Shown here: positions 53,944-61,806 of the stretch, piece by piece
Position numbering within the stretch: position 1 is the stretch's first letter
Layout: each line of letters begins with the position of its first letter
NCBI RefSeq assembly: GCF_001306175.1
Contig: NZ_LGKN01000003.1
Coordinates: 682,001 to 746,000 of the forward strand
Length of the DNA: 64,000 nt
DNA from: Ardenticatena maritima
Lineage (GTDB): Bacteria > Chloroflexota > Anaerolineae > Ardenticatenales > Ardenticatenaceae
Direction: 5' to 3'
Notes under the pieces: model-generated
Told to the model about the DNA's origin: nothing
Databases searched by the model: none
What the model saw: only the letters and a program-made list of their open reading frames with translations
Program-made: the position numbers and the translations under genes

Positions 53944-54846
53944 TTGGGATGGCAACCGCCGCGTGTCGTGTTCATGGGATTGCGTGGAACGTTTTCATAC
54001 GAGGTGCTGCGCGGGTTACTGCACGCCGGCATTCACGTGGTGGGCGTTTTTGTCGGGCACGCCACGCCTGAAGCGACGCCGTTTATCCCACTCTCCCCTC
54101 CGCCCCCCGTCGGCGACCTTCCGCTCCTCACCAGCCCCGTTACGCCCAGCATCATCACGCTGGCTTGGGAACATGGCATCCCCGTTTGGCAAGTGCACCA
54201 AAGCACCGCGCCCGCCGTTGCCGAACAGATTGCCGCCCTCCATCCCGACTTTCTCTGCGTCGCCTGCTTTGACCAACGACTTCCACGCGCCCTGCTGGCG
54301 CTTCCCGCCGGCGCGGCGCTCAACGTTCACCCCTCCCTGTTGCCCCGCCATCGAGGACCAGCGCCGCTGTTCTGGACGTTTCGGGCGAACGAACGTTTGA
54401 CGGGCGTCAGTGTTCATGTGATGACTGAACATCTTGACGCCGGCGCGCTTGTCGCGCAACAAGCCATTGCCATCGTAGAAGGGCAGCGCGCTTCCATAAT
54501 AGAACGCACATGCGCCCGCGTCGGGGGGCGGCTTTTGGCGCATGTTGTACGCACATGGCCGCACTTGACGCCAACACCCCAAGACGAAAGCCTTGCCACA
54601 TACGAAGCATGGCCACAGCCAGACCACTTTCACATTCCGCACACATGGAGCGCCGCACACGCTTTCTTTTTCATGCGCGGCGTCGCTGAATGGGGCGTTC
54701 CCTTCACCATTGAAACACCGCACGGTCCCGTACACGCGCATGACGCCACAGGCTACCGCCTCTCTCAGTCTCAGCACCCCTCTGGTCGCTCGCCCGCCAA
54801 TACACGCGCCATCCCTCTGGCCGACGGCGTCCTTTTCATAGCGTGA
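53944..54846 (+). CDS. Formyltransferase-family protein (Fmt-like)
   Basis: A 300-residue protein of the 10-formyl-THF transferase fold. RVVFMGLRGTFSYEVLRGLL starts the Rossmann-like domain; LNVHPSLLPRHRGPAP holds the catalytic Asn and His, and HLDAGALVAQQ the Asp. I chose the TTG at 53944 because AGGAGGG lies 8 bases upstream and the first beta strand must be included; the ATG at 53974 would cut it. The C-terminal domain differs from true methionyl-tRNA formyltransferase, so the acceptor may be another amine. It is divergent from the YggX-like gene. Confidence 0.82.
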   Translation: MGWQPPRVVFMGLRGTFSYEVLRGLLHAGIHVVGVFVGHATPEATPFIPLSPPPPVGDLPLLTSPVTPSIITLAWEHGIPVWQVHQSTAPAVAEQIAALHPDFLCVACFDQRLPRALLALPAGAALNVHPSLLPRHRGPAPLFWTFRANERLTGVSVHVMTEHLDAGALVAQQAIAIVEGQRASIIERTCARVGGRLLAHVVRTWPHLTPTPQDESLATYEAWPQPDHFHIPHTWSAAHAFFFMRGVAEWGVPFTIETPHGPVHAHDATGYRLSQSQHPSGRSPANTRAIPLADGVLFIA

Positions 54847-54883
54847 GGCGCGTTTGTTTCCCCAAATAGTACTCGGGTACCAT

Positions 54884-54911
54884 TTGGCATATTTCAAATA
54901 ACCTGTATACT
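54884..54911 (+). promoter_or_regulatory. Promoter of the riboswitch-subtilase unit
   Basis: TTGGCA (54884-54889), a 16-bp spacer and TATACT (54906-54911): ten of twelve bases match the consensus. The transcript starts near 54918, about 20 bases before the aptamer. Confidence 0.75.
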
Positions 54912-54935
54912 GCAAGTGCCGTGAATTGATCCCCG

Positions 54936-55021
54936 AAAAGGCAAATCCGCCGAAAGGTGGAGGCGCAAAGTCTCGGGCCTACGGCGCAAACATGCGCTAT
55001 GGCGGCCGGGCTGCCGAAGGG
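54936..55021 (+). ncRNA. Cyclic-di-GMP-I (GEMM) riboswitch
   Basis: The aptamer landmarks appear in order: GGCAAA at 54940, a hairpin CCGCC-GAAA-GGTGG (54947-54960) with the GNRA tetraloop, the joining segment CGCAAAG (54964-54970), then CGGGCCTACG, a second hairpin with GCGC arms, TATGGCGGCCGGGCTGCC closing near 55015. The CCTACG and TATGG segments form the 11-nt-type tetraloop receptor that the GAAA loop docks into. This is the class I cyclic-di-GMP aptamer of Vc2 type. The expression platform to the ATG at 55176 (about 155 bp) is not resolved: a 9-bp AACACAACA/TGTTGTGTT stem (55045-55098) may belong to it. Confidence 0.9.
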
Positions 55022-55175
55022 AGACAAAGGATGAAACGCCGTATAACACAACACATTTTCCAAGCGCATACGCATCATAACAATCTACCTGTTGTGTTGC
55101 AAGCCGTTTTTGGTCGTTCCCCCCCATTTGTCGTTTCTTTCCACGTCGTTTACACAACTAAATAGGAGGTCTTCA

Positions 55176-57353
55176 ATGAAGCGTCTCAGGCTATCACTAC
55201 TTTTTGCATTGGCGTTGTTGCTCTTCCTCGCACCAACGCGCTTTCCTGCACCGTCGGTCACTGCGACCGAACCCGTCGAGGTTATTGTCCAGGCCGGAAG
55301 CGCGGATGAAGCCGCTACCTTGGCCGCTCTGGCAGGGGGTGATATTGTCCGCGAACTTGGCATTATTGATGCGGTCGTTGTGCGTATTGCGCCTGACCGC
55401 GTAGAGGCCTTGCGTCAAACGCCGGGCATCACATCGGTTTGGGAAAACACCACTGTGCGCATTGCCGCCCGCCCTGCCGACAAGGATGACGATGACGACG
55501 ATGATGAAAAGGGCGAGACGTTGCACACGCCATCCGATACGTTGGTGGTGCATCCCTTGCACCAGGCGGGTATCACGGGGCGTGGTGTCACTGTCGCCAT
55601 TGTGGACTCCGGGTTGGCGGAATTCCCCAAACTGAAACCATCCATGAAAGGCCGCCCCGAAGGCGCGCCGAACGATGGCAGTCTCTTCTATCAAAACAAG
55701 AAGACCGGGCAATTCGTCCTCTACAAAGACTTTGTTGACCCCGACGCCAAAAAGAGCCAGGACCCCGTCGGTCACGGGACGCATGTCGCCGGCATCATTG
55801 CCAACGCCGACGTGCTGGACGATGACGTGGCGGATGAAAAGTTTGCCGGTATCGCGCCGGAAGCCAACTTGGTGATTGCACGCGCCATTGGGGCGGACGG
55901 CGCCGGCACGTATGCTGACGTCATCGCCGCCATTGACTGGATCGTCTCCATGAAGGACGTGTACGGCATTGACGTCCTCAACCTTTCGATTACCAGTGAC
56001 GTCAAAGGGCCTTACTGGATTGACCCGCTGAACCAGGCCGTCATGCGTGCTTGGGCGGCTGGCATTGTGGTTGTCGCCGCGGCGGGGAACAACGGCCCCG
56101 AGCCACTGAGCGTTACCGCTCCCGGCAACGTGCCTTACGTCATTACCGTTGGGGCGTACCGTGAAGGCATCCACGCGGCTGGTGGGCGCGCTGAATTGAC
56201 CGACTACTCAGGGCGCGGCCCGACGGAATCGCGCTTTGTGAAGCCCGACGTCATCGCGCCCGGTGTGAAAATTTACGCGCCGATGCCTGTTGACGCCTCG
56301 CTCACCGAGACCGAATCCGGGCAATATGCTGTCAAGGGGCATTTCCGCCTCGCCGGGAAAAAAGTGCCGCATGTGAAGTACTACCCGCTTTCGGGGACTT
56401 CAATGGCAACGGCTGAGGTCAGCGGTGTTGTGGCGCTCATTTTGCAACAGCACCCCGAACTGACCAACGACCAGGTGAAAGGGCGCTTGATGCGCACCGC
56501 CGAACGTGCAATTCGCATTGATGGCCAACACCTGTACAGTGTTTGGGAACAAGGCGCTGGCCGCGTGAATGCGTTGCTCGCCGTCCTCGCACCCGACGTT
56601 CCCTTCGTAGCCAACCAAGGCATGGATGCAGCTGCTGACGCTGTCATTGACGGCACACACTACTTGGGCCCGACAGCGTACACGCCGGAACAAGGCTACT
56701 TCATCGTTGGGAAAACTGAATATCCGTATCTGGCCTGGGATGGAACCATCTCGACCTATAATGGTGAATATACGTGGCTTGGCGATTACTCTTTCGTGAG
56801 TGAATGGGCATTTCTCGGTGAATGGGCGTTCTTGGGAGATTACGATTTTCTCCACGATGAAGCATTTTTGAACGATTACTCGCTTCTGAGTGAATGGGCA
56901 TTCCTCGGTGAATGGGCGTTCTTAGGCGATGAAGTCAATCTGAATGAATGGGCATTCTTGGGAGAATGGGCATTCCTCGGCGAATGGGCGTTCTTAGGCA
57001 ATCAAATCAATCCGAGCGAATGGGCATTCTTAGGTGAGTGGGCATTCCTTGGTGAATGGGCGTTCTTGGGAGAATGGGCATTCCTTGGACAATATGCTTA
57101 CAATAGTGAGTGGGCATTCTTAGGCGATTATGTTGACTTAAGTGAGTGGGCATTCCTCGGTGAATGGGCATTTTTAGGTGATACCACGTTGCTAGGAGAT
57201 GCAGCACTTCTAAGCGAATGGGCATTCTTGGGAGAATGGGCATTTCTCGGCGAATGGGCGTTCTTAGGCAATCAAATCAATCCGAGCGAATGGGCATTCT
57301 TAGGTGAGTGGGCATTCCTCGGCGTCACCATTGGCGTCTTGCCATCGCCCTAA
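55176..57353 (+). CDS. Secreted subtilisin-like protease with a C-terminal EWAFLG repeat array
   Basis: A 725-residue exported serine protease. Signal peptide (about 1-30), an inhibitor-I9-like propeptide (about 32-100), then an Asp/Glu-rich stretch and the S8 domain: Asp144 (VAIVDSG), His200 (GHGTHVAG) and Ser409 (SGTSMATAEV), with the oxyanion Asn in AAAGNNGPE. Residues about 542-717 are a hexad array in which WAFLG occurs 19 times, with polar spacers such as DEVNLN and NQINPS. The array is probably a beta-structured surface module. It sits directly behind a cyclic-di-GMP riboswitch. TAGGAGGT precedes the ATG at 55176. Single-gene unit. Confidence 0.92.
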   Translation: MKRLRLSLLFALALLLFLAPTRFPAPSVTATEPVEVIVQAGSADEAATLAALAGGDIVRELGIIDAVVVRIAPDRVEALRQTPGITSVWENTTVRIAARPADKDDDDDDDEKGETLHTPSDTLVVHPLHQAGITGRGVTVAIVDSGLAEFPKLKPSMKGRPEGAPNDGSLFYQNKKTGQFVLYKDFVDPDAKKSQDPVGHGTHVAGIIANADVLDDDVADEKFAGIAPEANLVIARAIGADGAGTYADVIAAIDWIVSMKDVYGIDVLNLSITSDVKGPYWIDPLNQAVMRAWAAGIVVVAAAGNNGPEPLSVTAPGNVPYVITVGAYREGIHAAGGRAELTDYSGRGPTESRFVKPDVIAPGVKIYAPMPVDASLTETESGQYAVKGHFRLAGKKVPHVKYYPLSGTSMATAEVSGVVALILQQHPELTNDQVKGRLMRTAERAIRIDGQHLYSVWEQGAGRVNALLAVLAPDVPFVANQGMDAAADAVIDGTHYLGPTAYTPEQGYFIVGKTEYPYLAWDGTISTYNGEYTWLGDYSFVSEWAFLGEWAFLGDYDFLHDEAFLNDYSLLSEWAFLGEWAFLGDEVNLNEWAFLGEWAFLGEWAFLGNQINPSEWAFLGEWAFLGEWAFLGEWAFLGQYAYNSEWAFLGDYVDLSEWAFLGEWAFLGDTTLLGDAALLSEWAFLGEWAFLGEWAFLGNQINPSEWAFLGEWAFLGVTIGVLPSP
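56799..57326 (+). repeat. Coding EWAFLG hexad repeat array
   Basis: An 18-base unit (consensus GAATGGGCATTCTTAGGT-like) encodes EWAFLG. The array includes a longer internal duplication: the ~100 bp at about 56946-57046 recur at 57219-57319 almost unchanged, including the NQINPS spacer. This points to expansion by unequal recombination. Confidence 0.9.
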
Positions 57354-57369
57354 TTTTAGCGAGAAGCAC

Positions 57370-57407
57370 GAAGGCCACCTTTGGTAAGGTGGCCTTCTCT
57401 TTTTTCC
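57370..57407 (+). terminator. Terminator of the subtilase gene
   Basis: AAGGCCACCTT and AAGGTGGCCTT form an 11-bp stem with a 4-base loop, followed by CTCTTTTTT. Confidence 0.88.
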
Positions 57408-57446
57408 TGTGGCCCAATAGGACTAATGGCTTATAGACTTTTCTTC

Positions 57447-57474
57447 TTGCTCTTTTTATTGTAAAAGATATGAT
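57447..57474 (+). promoter_or_regulatory. Promoter of the ATPase-TPR gene
   Basis: TTGCTC (57447-57452), a 16-bp spacer and TATGAT (57469-57474), 60 bp before the ATG. Confidence 0.55.
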
Positions 57475-57534
57475 AGCCTTTACTGAGCCCAGTTGCGGGG
57501 CGAGCAAACGGCCAACACCTGTGATTGAGCAAAT

Positions 57535-60153
57535 ATGAACCAGCAAAAAGCAACCTTGTATCGCGCAAACGAAAAGGCACGCATTCAATCCTTTCTCCAG
57601 CCAACCAATCAGGCTCATGAGGTGCGCGGCCTTTTCCTTGTTGGCGAAGAAGGAATTGGCAAATCGGCCCTGGTTGACGTCGCCGTCTCCGAAAATGCAG
57701 CGGCTTTTGCGACCATCGTTCGCGGGAGCGCATTTCCCATCACCCAAAATATACCTTTGGGGCTGATTTCAGCTTTACTGCGTTCATTCCTGAAAATTCC
57801 AACTCCATCCCTCTCACAGCACTCTACAGAGGGTATTGAGAAACGTCTTGCTCCATTGCTGGGTGATCAATGGGAATCTGTACGTCCTGCGCTGTTTTAT
57901 CTCCTCCATAGTCCCGACCAAAAAACGTACACCCATCTTTTTACACTTCCATCAGACCAACTCAAACATCAACTCTTTTGGGCGCTTCGCCAGATTGTCA
58001 AAGCTATTACGCAACAGGGGCCATTGCTCATTATTGTAGAGAATTTGCAATGGGCCGATGACGTCTCATTGGATTTTCTAAGCGCTTCATTATCACTTGA
58101 ACCTCTTGCGCCTGTCCGTTTCCTCGGCACAACATGGCCAGAAGGCTGGGAACGTCTTGTGACATTGGCAGAGGGACATCATACAAAAGCAAATATCCAA
58201 GAGATTGTCCTGGCACCTTTTTCAGAACAAGAGGCGCTTGCCTTCATCCAGACACTCGTCCCATCTATCTCACCTGCGTACATCACAGCACTTCTTACCC
58301 AATCGCAAGGCAACCCTCTCTACATTCAATCTATCGCTGAAGATTTTCAGCTCGGTATCCGTGAGATAGAGACGCCTTTACCGGCCACTATTGGCGAGAT
58401 TTTCCTTCACCGACTACCCCATCTCCCCCCGTCAGTGCGTACCCTTGTCGAGGTCGCCAGCATTATTGGTTCACCCATAGATATCGCGGTGCTGGAAAAA
58501 ATCATCGAACGCAAAGGACTCGCCGTCAATGATCTTCGCCAAGAGCTGGAAACGGCGCAAGCATGGGGGTTCCTGCAACCTGTTGAAAATACATGGGTCT
58601 TTCGCGCACACGCCATCGAAAAAGCTATTTATACGTCACTCGCCCCCGCTATTCGCAGTGAATGGCACTTGCTCATCGCCCAAACGATTGAACATCTCTG
58701 GCCTATCGAACATCCCTGGCGTTTGGCCTATCTGGCAACGCATTACCAGCAAGGTGCGCATGCTCAACAGGCCGTTCAGTATTTACTGAAAGCCGGGACA
58801 GAAGCAACACAACAACACGCCAAACGAGAAGCCATTACCCTTCTCTCGCAAGCCCACACACTGGCACAATCATCCGATATTGACCTGCTTACTCAGCGAT
58901 ATTTGGCAATCACTCTGGGCGACGCCTTCTTCGCCACAGGACAATATGAACAAGCCGCCTCGCTGTATGAAGAAGCTCTCCACATTACAGAGCAAATGCC
59001 GGAAGCACCGCCGCGCCTCAAAGCTGAGGTTCTTCGTCTGCAAGGCCGTATCGCAGAAGTGCGCGGCAAATATAGTGAAGCCATCGAATGGTTCAAACAA
59101 GCCTACGCTCTTCTCGAAGAGCGCGAACGTGACAATGCAGAACGGCTCGAAAAAGCACGCATTTGCAGTGATTTGGGGTTGACGTACCACCGCCAGGGGC
59201 TTTTCAAAGAAGCGGAACAATGGTTGCAATCGGCATTGGCTTTGGCTATGACGGCAGAAGATGATTTGCTTTCTTCCGAAATATTGCGTCGTTTGGGACC
59301 TCTTGTCTTTTCCAAAGGCGATATCGCTTTAGCCGCACATTATCTCGAACAAGCCCTCCAAATACAGCAACATTTGAACGCTAAATACACCGTGGCACGA
59401 ACACTTGTAAACCTCGGTGCGTGCTACAATGCTCTAGGAAATTGGCAAAAAGCGCTTACCGTCTCTGAAGAAGCGCTTCAAATCCTGCTTGAATTTGGTG
59501 ATTTGGAAGGTGTAACGGCTGTTAAAATCAATTTGGGGCAAATGTGGTATCGCTTGGGAGAGATTGAAAAAGCTCAAACTCTCCTCGCGCAAGCCATTCA
59601 ACTTGCGCAACGCATCAACCACCAACACTTTCTCGCCATTGCTTTACTCAACAAAACTCAATTGCACTTGTACTGCAATGAAATTCCAGAGGCGGTTGAA
59701 GCATCAGCCGATATTCCCGAAATTACCCCAACATTGGTATGCCGAAAACATCATGTGCTCAGCGAAATTGCCCTGCGAAACGGATGGATCGATGAAGCCC
59801 AACATCTTTTTGAGCAAGCTGAAAAAATACTCCAGGCAGAACCAAGTGTCGGCGGCTCCAAACTCCCGCGCATGTACCATCATCGCCTGAAAGGCTTGCT
59901 CGCCGCCGCTCAAGGCAAATACCACCACGCACTGGCAGAGCTGCAAATGGCGATAGACCTCGCACCCGACGACTACGAAAAAGCCCTCTTCCTCACCGAG
60001 GCGGCAGAGATTGCGCATCACATGGGCGACACCAAATTTACCAACCTCTATCTTTCCCAAGCGCGCCCCTTGGCCGAAAAACTGGACGCCCAATTCCTGC
60101 TCAACCGGCTTGACAACATCCAAAACGATTTGTCATCCCACACCATCTCTTGA
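57535..60153 (+). CDS. AAA-type ATPase with TPR repeats (signal-transduction ATPase-like)
   Basis: An 872-residue cytoplasmic protein. The N-terminal AAA_16/STAND-like ATPase (about 1-290) has Walker A VGEEGIGKSAL near residue 38 and a Walker B-like LLIIVENLQWADD near 162, where the usual first Asp is Asn. A helical linker follows. The last ~500 residues are TPR-like repeats (LAITLGDAFFATGQYEQAAS, LGACYNALGNWQKALT and others). Such proteins often carry a cyclase or HTH domain at one end; none is here. It would be a sensor-scaffold with no visible output domain. It is a little AT-richer than most neighbours. Upstream Shine-Dalgarno is weak. Confidence 0.85.
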   Translation: MNQQKATLYRANEKARIQSFLQPTNQAHEVRGLFLVGEEGIGKSALVDVAVSENAAAFATIVRGSAFPITQNIPLGLISALLRSFLKIPTPSLSQHSTEGIEKRLAPLLGDQWESVRPALFYLLHSPDQKTYTHLFTLPSDQLKHQLFWALRQIVKAITQQGPLLIIVENLQWADDVSLDFLSASLSLEPLAPVRFLGTTWPEGWERLVTLAEGHHTKANIQEIVLAPFSEQEALAFIQTLVPSISPAYITALLTQSQGNPLYIQSIAEDFQLGIREIETPLPATIGEIFLHRLPHLPPSVRTLVEVASIIGSPIDIAVLEKIIERKGLAVNDLRQELETAQAWGFLQPVENTWVFRAHAIEKAIYTSLAPAIRSEWHLLIAQTIEHLWPIEHPWRLAYLATHYQQGAHAQQAVQYLLKAGTEATQQHAKREAITLLSQAHTLAQSSDIDLLTQRYLAITLGDAFFATGQYEQAASLYEEALHITEQMPEAPPRLKAEVLRLQGRIAEVRGKYSEAIEWFKQAYALLEERERDNAERLEKARICSDLGLTYHRQGLFKEAEQWLQSALALAMTAEDDLLSSEILRRLGPLVFSKGDIALAAHYLEQALQIQQHLNAKYTVARTLVNLGACYNALGNWQKALTVSEEALQILLEFGDLEGVTAVKINLGQMWYRLGEIEKAQTLLAQAIQLAQRINHQHFLAIALLNKTQLHLYCNEIPEAVEASADIPEITPTLVCRKHHVLSEIALRNGWIDEAQHLFEQAEKILQAEPSVGGSKLPRMYHHRLKGLLAAAQGKYHHALAELQMAIDLAPDDYEKALFLTEAAEIAHHMGDTKFTNLYLSQARPLAEKLDAQFLLNRLDNIQNDLSSHTIS

Positions 60154-60213
60154 GACGCAAAATGGGGCGCTACACAAGCGCCCCGTTCGCCTTGTCTGCC
60201 AGAGCGTCATGGC

Positions 60214-60678
60214 TTAGATGAAAATGATTTGCGCCCCTTCCGCCATTTCCAGGAACTCCATCGCCCCGACAATGTCATCCACCTGCGGCACCAAATCCTC
60301 CTTCGTCAAGCCCATCATGTCCGCCGCCATCCGGCAGGCGTAAATTTCCGCCCCGGCATCATGCACCATTTCCAGGAACTCGCGCACCGGCGGGAAGTCG
60401 AGCTTCTCCATCTGCTTCTTCATCATCGTTGTGGCCAGGTCTGTCGCACCAGGCAACACCCCCGCCAGCTGCGGCATGTGCATCGCCGGGTTGCCGACCG
60501 GCGCCACCTTCAAGTGGTCAACGGTCTTCTTGTTAATGACATCCATCCCCCAAAAGGTGAAGAACAACTTGACCTCAATCCCCAGCATGCGGGCGGCGTT
60601 TGCCAACACCAACCCCGGATACGCCATGTCCAACGTCCCTTTGGAGACGATAATCGCCATCTTGCGGTCTTCACTCAT
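60214..60678 (-). CDS. DsrE-like sulfur-carrier family protein
   Basis: A 154-residue protein of the DsrE/DsrE2 family. MAIIVSKGTLDMAYPGLVLANAA at the start and VKLFFTFWGMDVIN are typical of DsrE2-type proteins, and the Cys in AEIYACRMAADMMG (near residue 113) is the position of the persulfide-carrying Cys. Such proteins move sulfane sulfur between rhodaneses, TusA and DsrC. Last gene of the sqr operon; GGAGGG precedes its ATG. Confidence 0.88.
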   Translation of the reverse strand: MSEDRKMAIIVSKGTLDMAYPGLVLANAARMLGIEVKLFFTFWGMDVINKKTVDHLKVAPVGNPAMHMPQLAGVLPGATDLATTMMKKQMEKLDFPPVREFLEMVHDAGAEIYACRMAADMMGLTKEDLVPQVDDIVGAMEFLEMAEGAQIIFI

Positions 60679-60711
60679 GGTATCCCTCCTGTTCTGCGTC
60701 TCAACGAGTGC

Positions 60712-61026
60712 CTAGATGCAGCCTTTCGGTTTGCCCAGCCCCGCAATGCGCGCCACTTTCTTGGCGGGACCTTTCGGGAACAGCTGATAGAGCTCCTTGG
60801 TGGGGACACCCGATTGCTTCGTAATGGCGCGCAGAGTGGGCGGTTCCCCATGCTCTTCGTAATACTTGCGCACGAAGTTGATCACTTCCCAATGGCGGTC
60901 GGTCAATTCAATGCCTTCCTCGCGCGCCAGCACCTCGGCAATTTCCGGCGTCCAATCGTTGGGGTTCACCAGGAACCCTTCCGCATCCAACTGCACATTC
61001 AAGTCGGCCAATGTCTTGGTTGTCAT
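60712..61026 (-). CDS. DsrC/TusE-like protein with a single terminal Cys
   Basis: A 104-residue DsrC/TusE protein: LDAEGFLVNPNDWTPEIAEV, ELTDRHWEVINFVRKYYEEHG and the C-terminal arm KVARIAGLGKPKGCI. The penultimate Cys (CysA) is present, but the second Cys of true DsrC, 11 residues before it, is Ala. It should bind sulfur at one Cys only, as TusE-like relay proteins do, and cannot make the DsrC trisulfide. The ATG at 61026 has AGGAGG upstream. It lies between DUF1641 and DsrE genes. Confidence 0.9.
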   Translation of the reverse strand: MTTKTLADLNVQLDAEGFLVNPNDWTPEIAEVLAREEGIELTDRHWEVINFVRKYYEEHGEPPTLRAITKQSGVPTKELYQLFPKGPAKKVARIAGLGKPKGCI

Positions 61027-61052
61027 GGTTCTTCCTCCTGTTTGATTCGGTT

Positions 61053-61793
61053 TCACTTGCCAGTACTGCCGTTGTCATCCTGCGGCGCCATGCCACGCAA
61101 TGCAGCCAGCGCCACCGCCAACCCGCGCCGCACTTGCGGGTCGCGCATCATGCGCAACAGCGAACGCAAATCGGTTGGCATCTCCGACACTTGTTGCTCA
61201 GCTTCCTGCAAACTGCTCGTCAACTGCGACAACAAACGCATCATCTGCGGTTGCGTCAACTGCTTGACGGTGTTCAAAATCAACACCACATGGTCGCCCA
61301 ACTGGCGTACATCTTCCGGCGTAAAGCCGGTGATAATCCGATCGACCACATACCCCATTTCGAGCAGGAACGGCACATAGCCGCGCTTGTCCGCCTCCTC
61401 AGCGTACCGCGCTATCTCGCCATACGCATCATGCACAATCGGTCCCATCGCATCCGCCAGGTCGGCCATGCTTTCCAGCGCATCCAACGCGCGGTTCAGA
61501 TTGCGCACATTCCACGCCAGGCGCCGCACCAGTGTGATGAGTTCCTCCTGTGTGAGCACCTGCTCCATATCGCTCAGCTCATCCACCAGCACCGCATAGG
61601 CATCGTGCATCACCGGCTGCAACGCCCGCGCCAAATCCTGCCGCTCCAGCGCCGCGGCGTGTTGCCGCTCGGCCATCTCCACCACCACATCCAACCGCTC
61701 GGCAACCCTCTCGAACTGCTCACTCAGGCGCTCCAGGCGGGTTTCCAGGCGCTCCAACCGTTCCTCAACCGTTGTCGGCGGTTGCACTGTCAT
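61053..61793 (-). CDS. DUF1641 protein associated with sulfide:quinone oxidoreductase
   Basis: A 246-residue helical protein. The first 60 residues form a coiled coil (EERLERLETRLERLSEQFER), and the DUF1641 core follows (about 120-200, with RGYVPFLLEMGYVVDRIITG and TPEDVRQLGDHVVLILNTVKQ, read in pieces). DUF1641 genes frequently sit next to sqr or formate dehydrogenase genes, and their role is unknown. It starts 13 bp after the sqr stop with AAAGGAGG upstream, so it is part of that operon. Confidence 0.88.
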   Translation of the reverse strand: MTVQPPTTVEERLERLETRLERLSEQFERVAERLDVVVEMAERQHAAALERQDLARALQPVMHDAYAVLVDELSDMEQVLTQEELITLVRRLAWNVRNLNRALDALESMADLADAMGPIVHDAYGEIARYAEEADKRGYVPFLLEMGYVVDRIITGFTPEDVRQLGDHVVLILNTVKQLTQPQMMRLLSQLTSSLQEAEQQVSEMPTDLRSLLRMMRDPQVRRGLAVALAALRGMAPQDDNGSTGK

Positions 61794-61806
61794 CGTCTGC
61801 CTCCTT

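Noticed and set aside
55045-55098. A classic terminator as the riboswitch expression platform
   Set aside because: The 9-bp AACACAACA/TGTTGTGTT stem has a 36-base loop and the nearest T run is about 8 bases beyond it; I cannot call it a terminator.
56799-57326. A CRISPR-like array of short repeats
   Set aside because: The repeats are 18 bp, keep the reading frame of the subtilase, and the spacers are multiples of three; this is a coding repeat.
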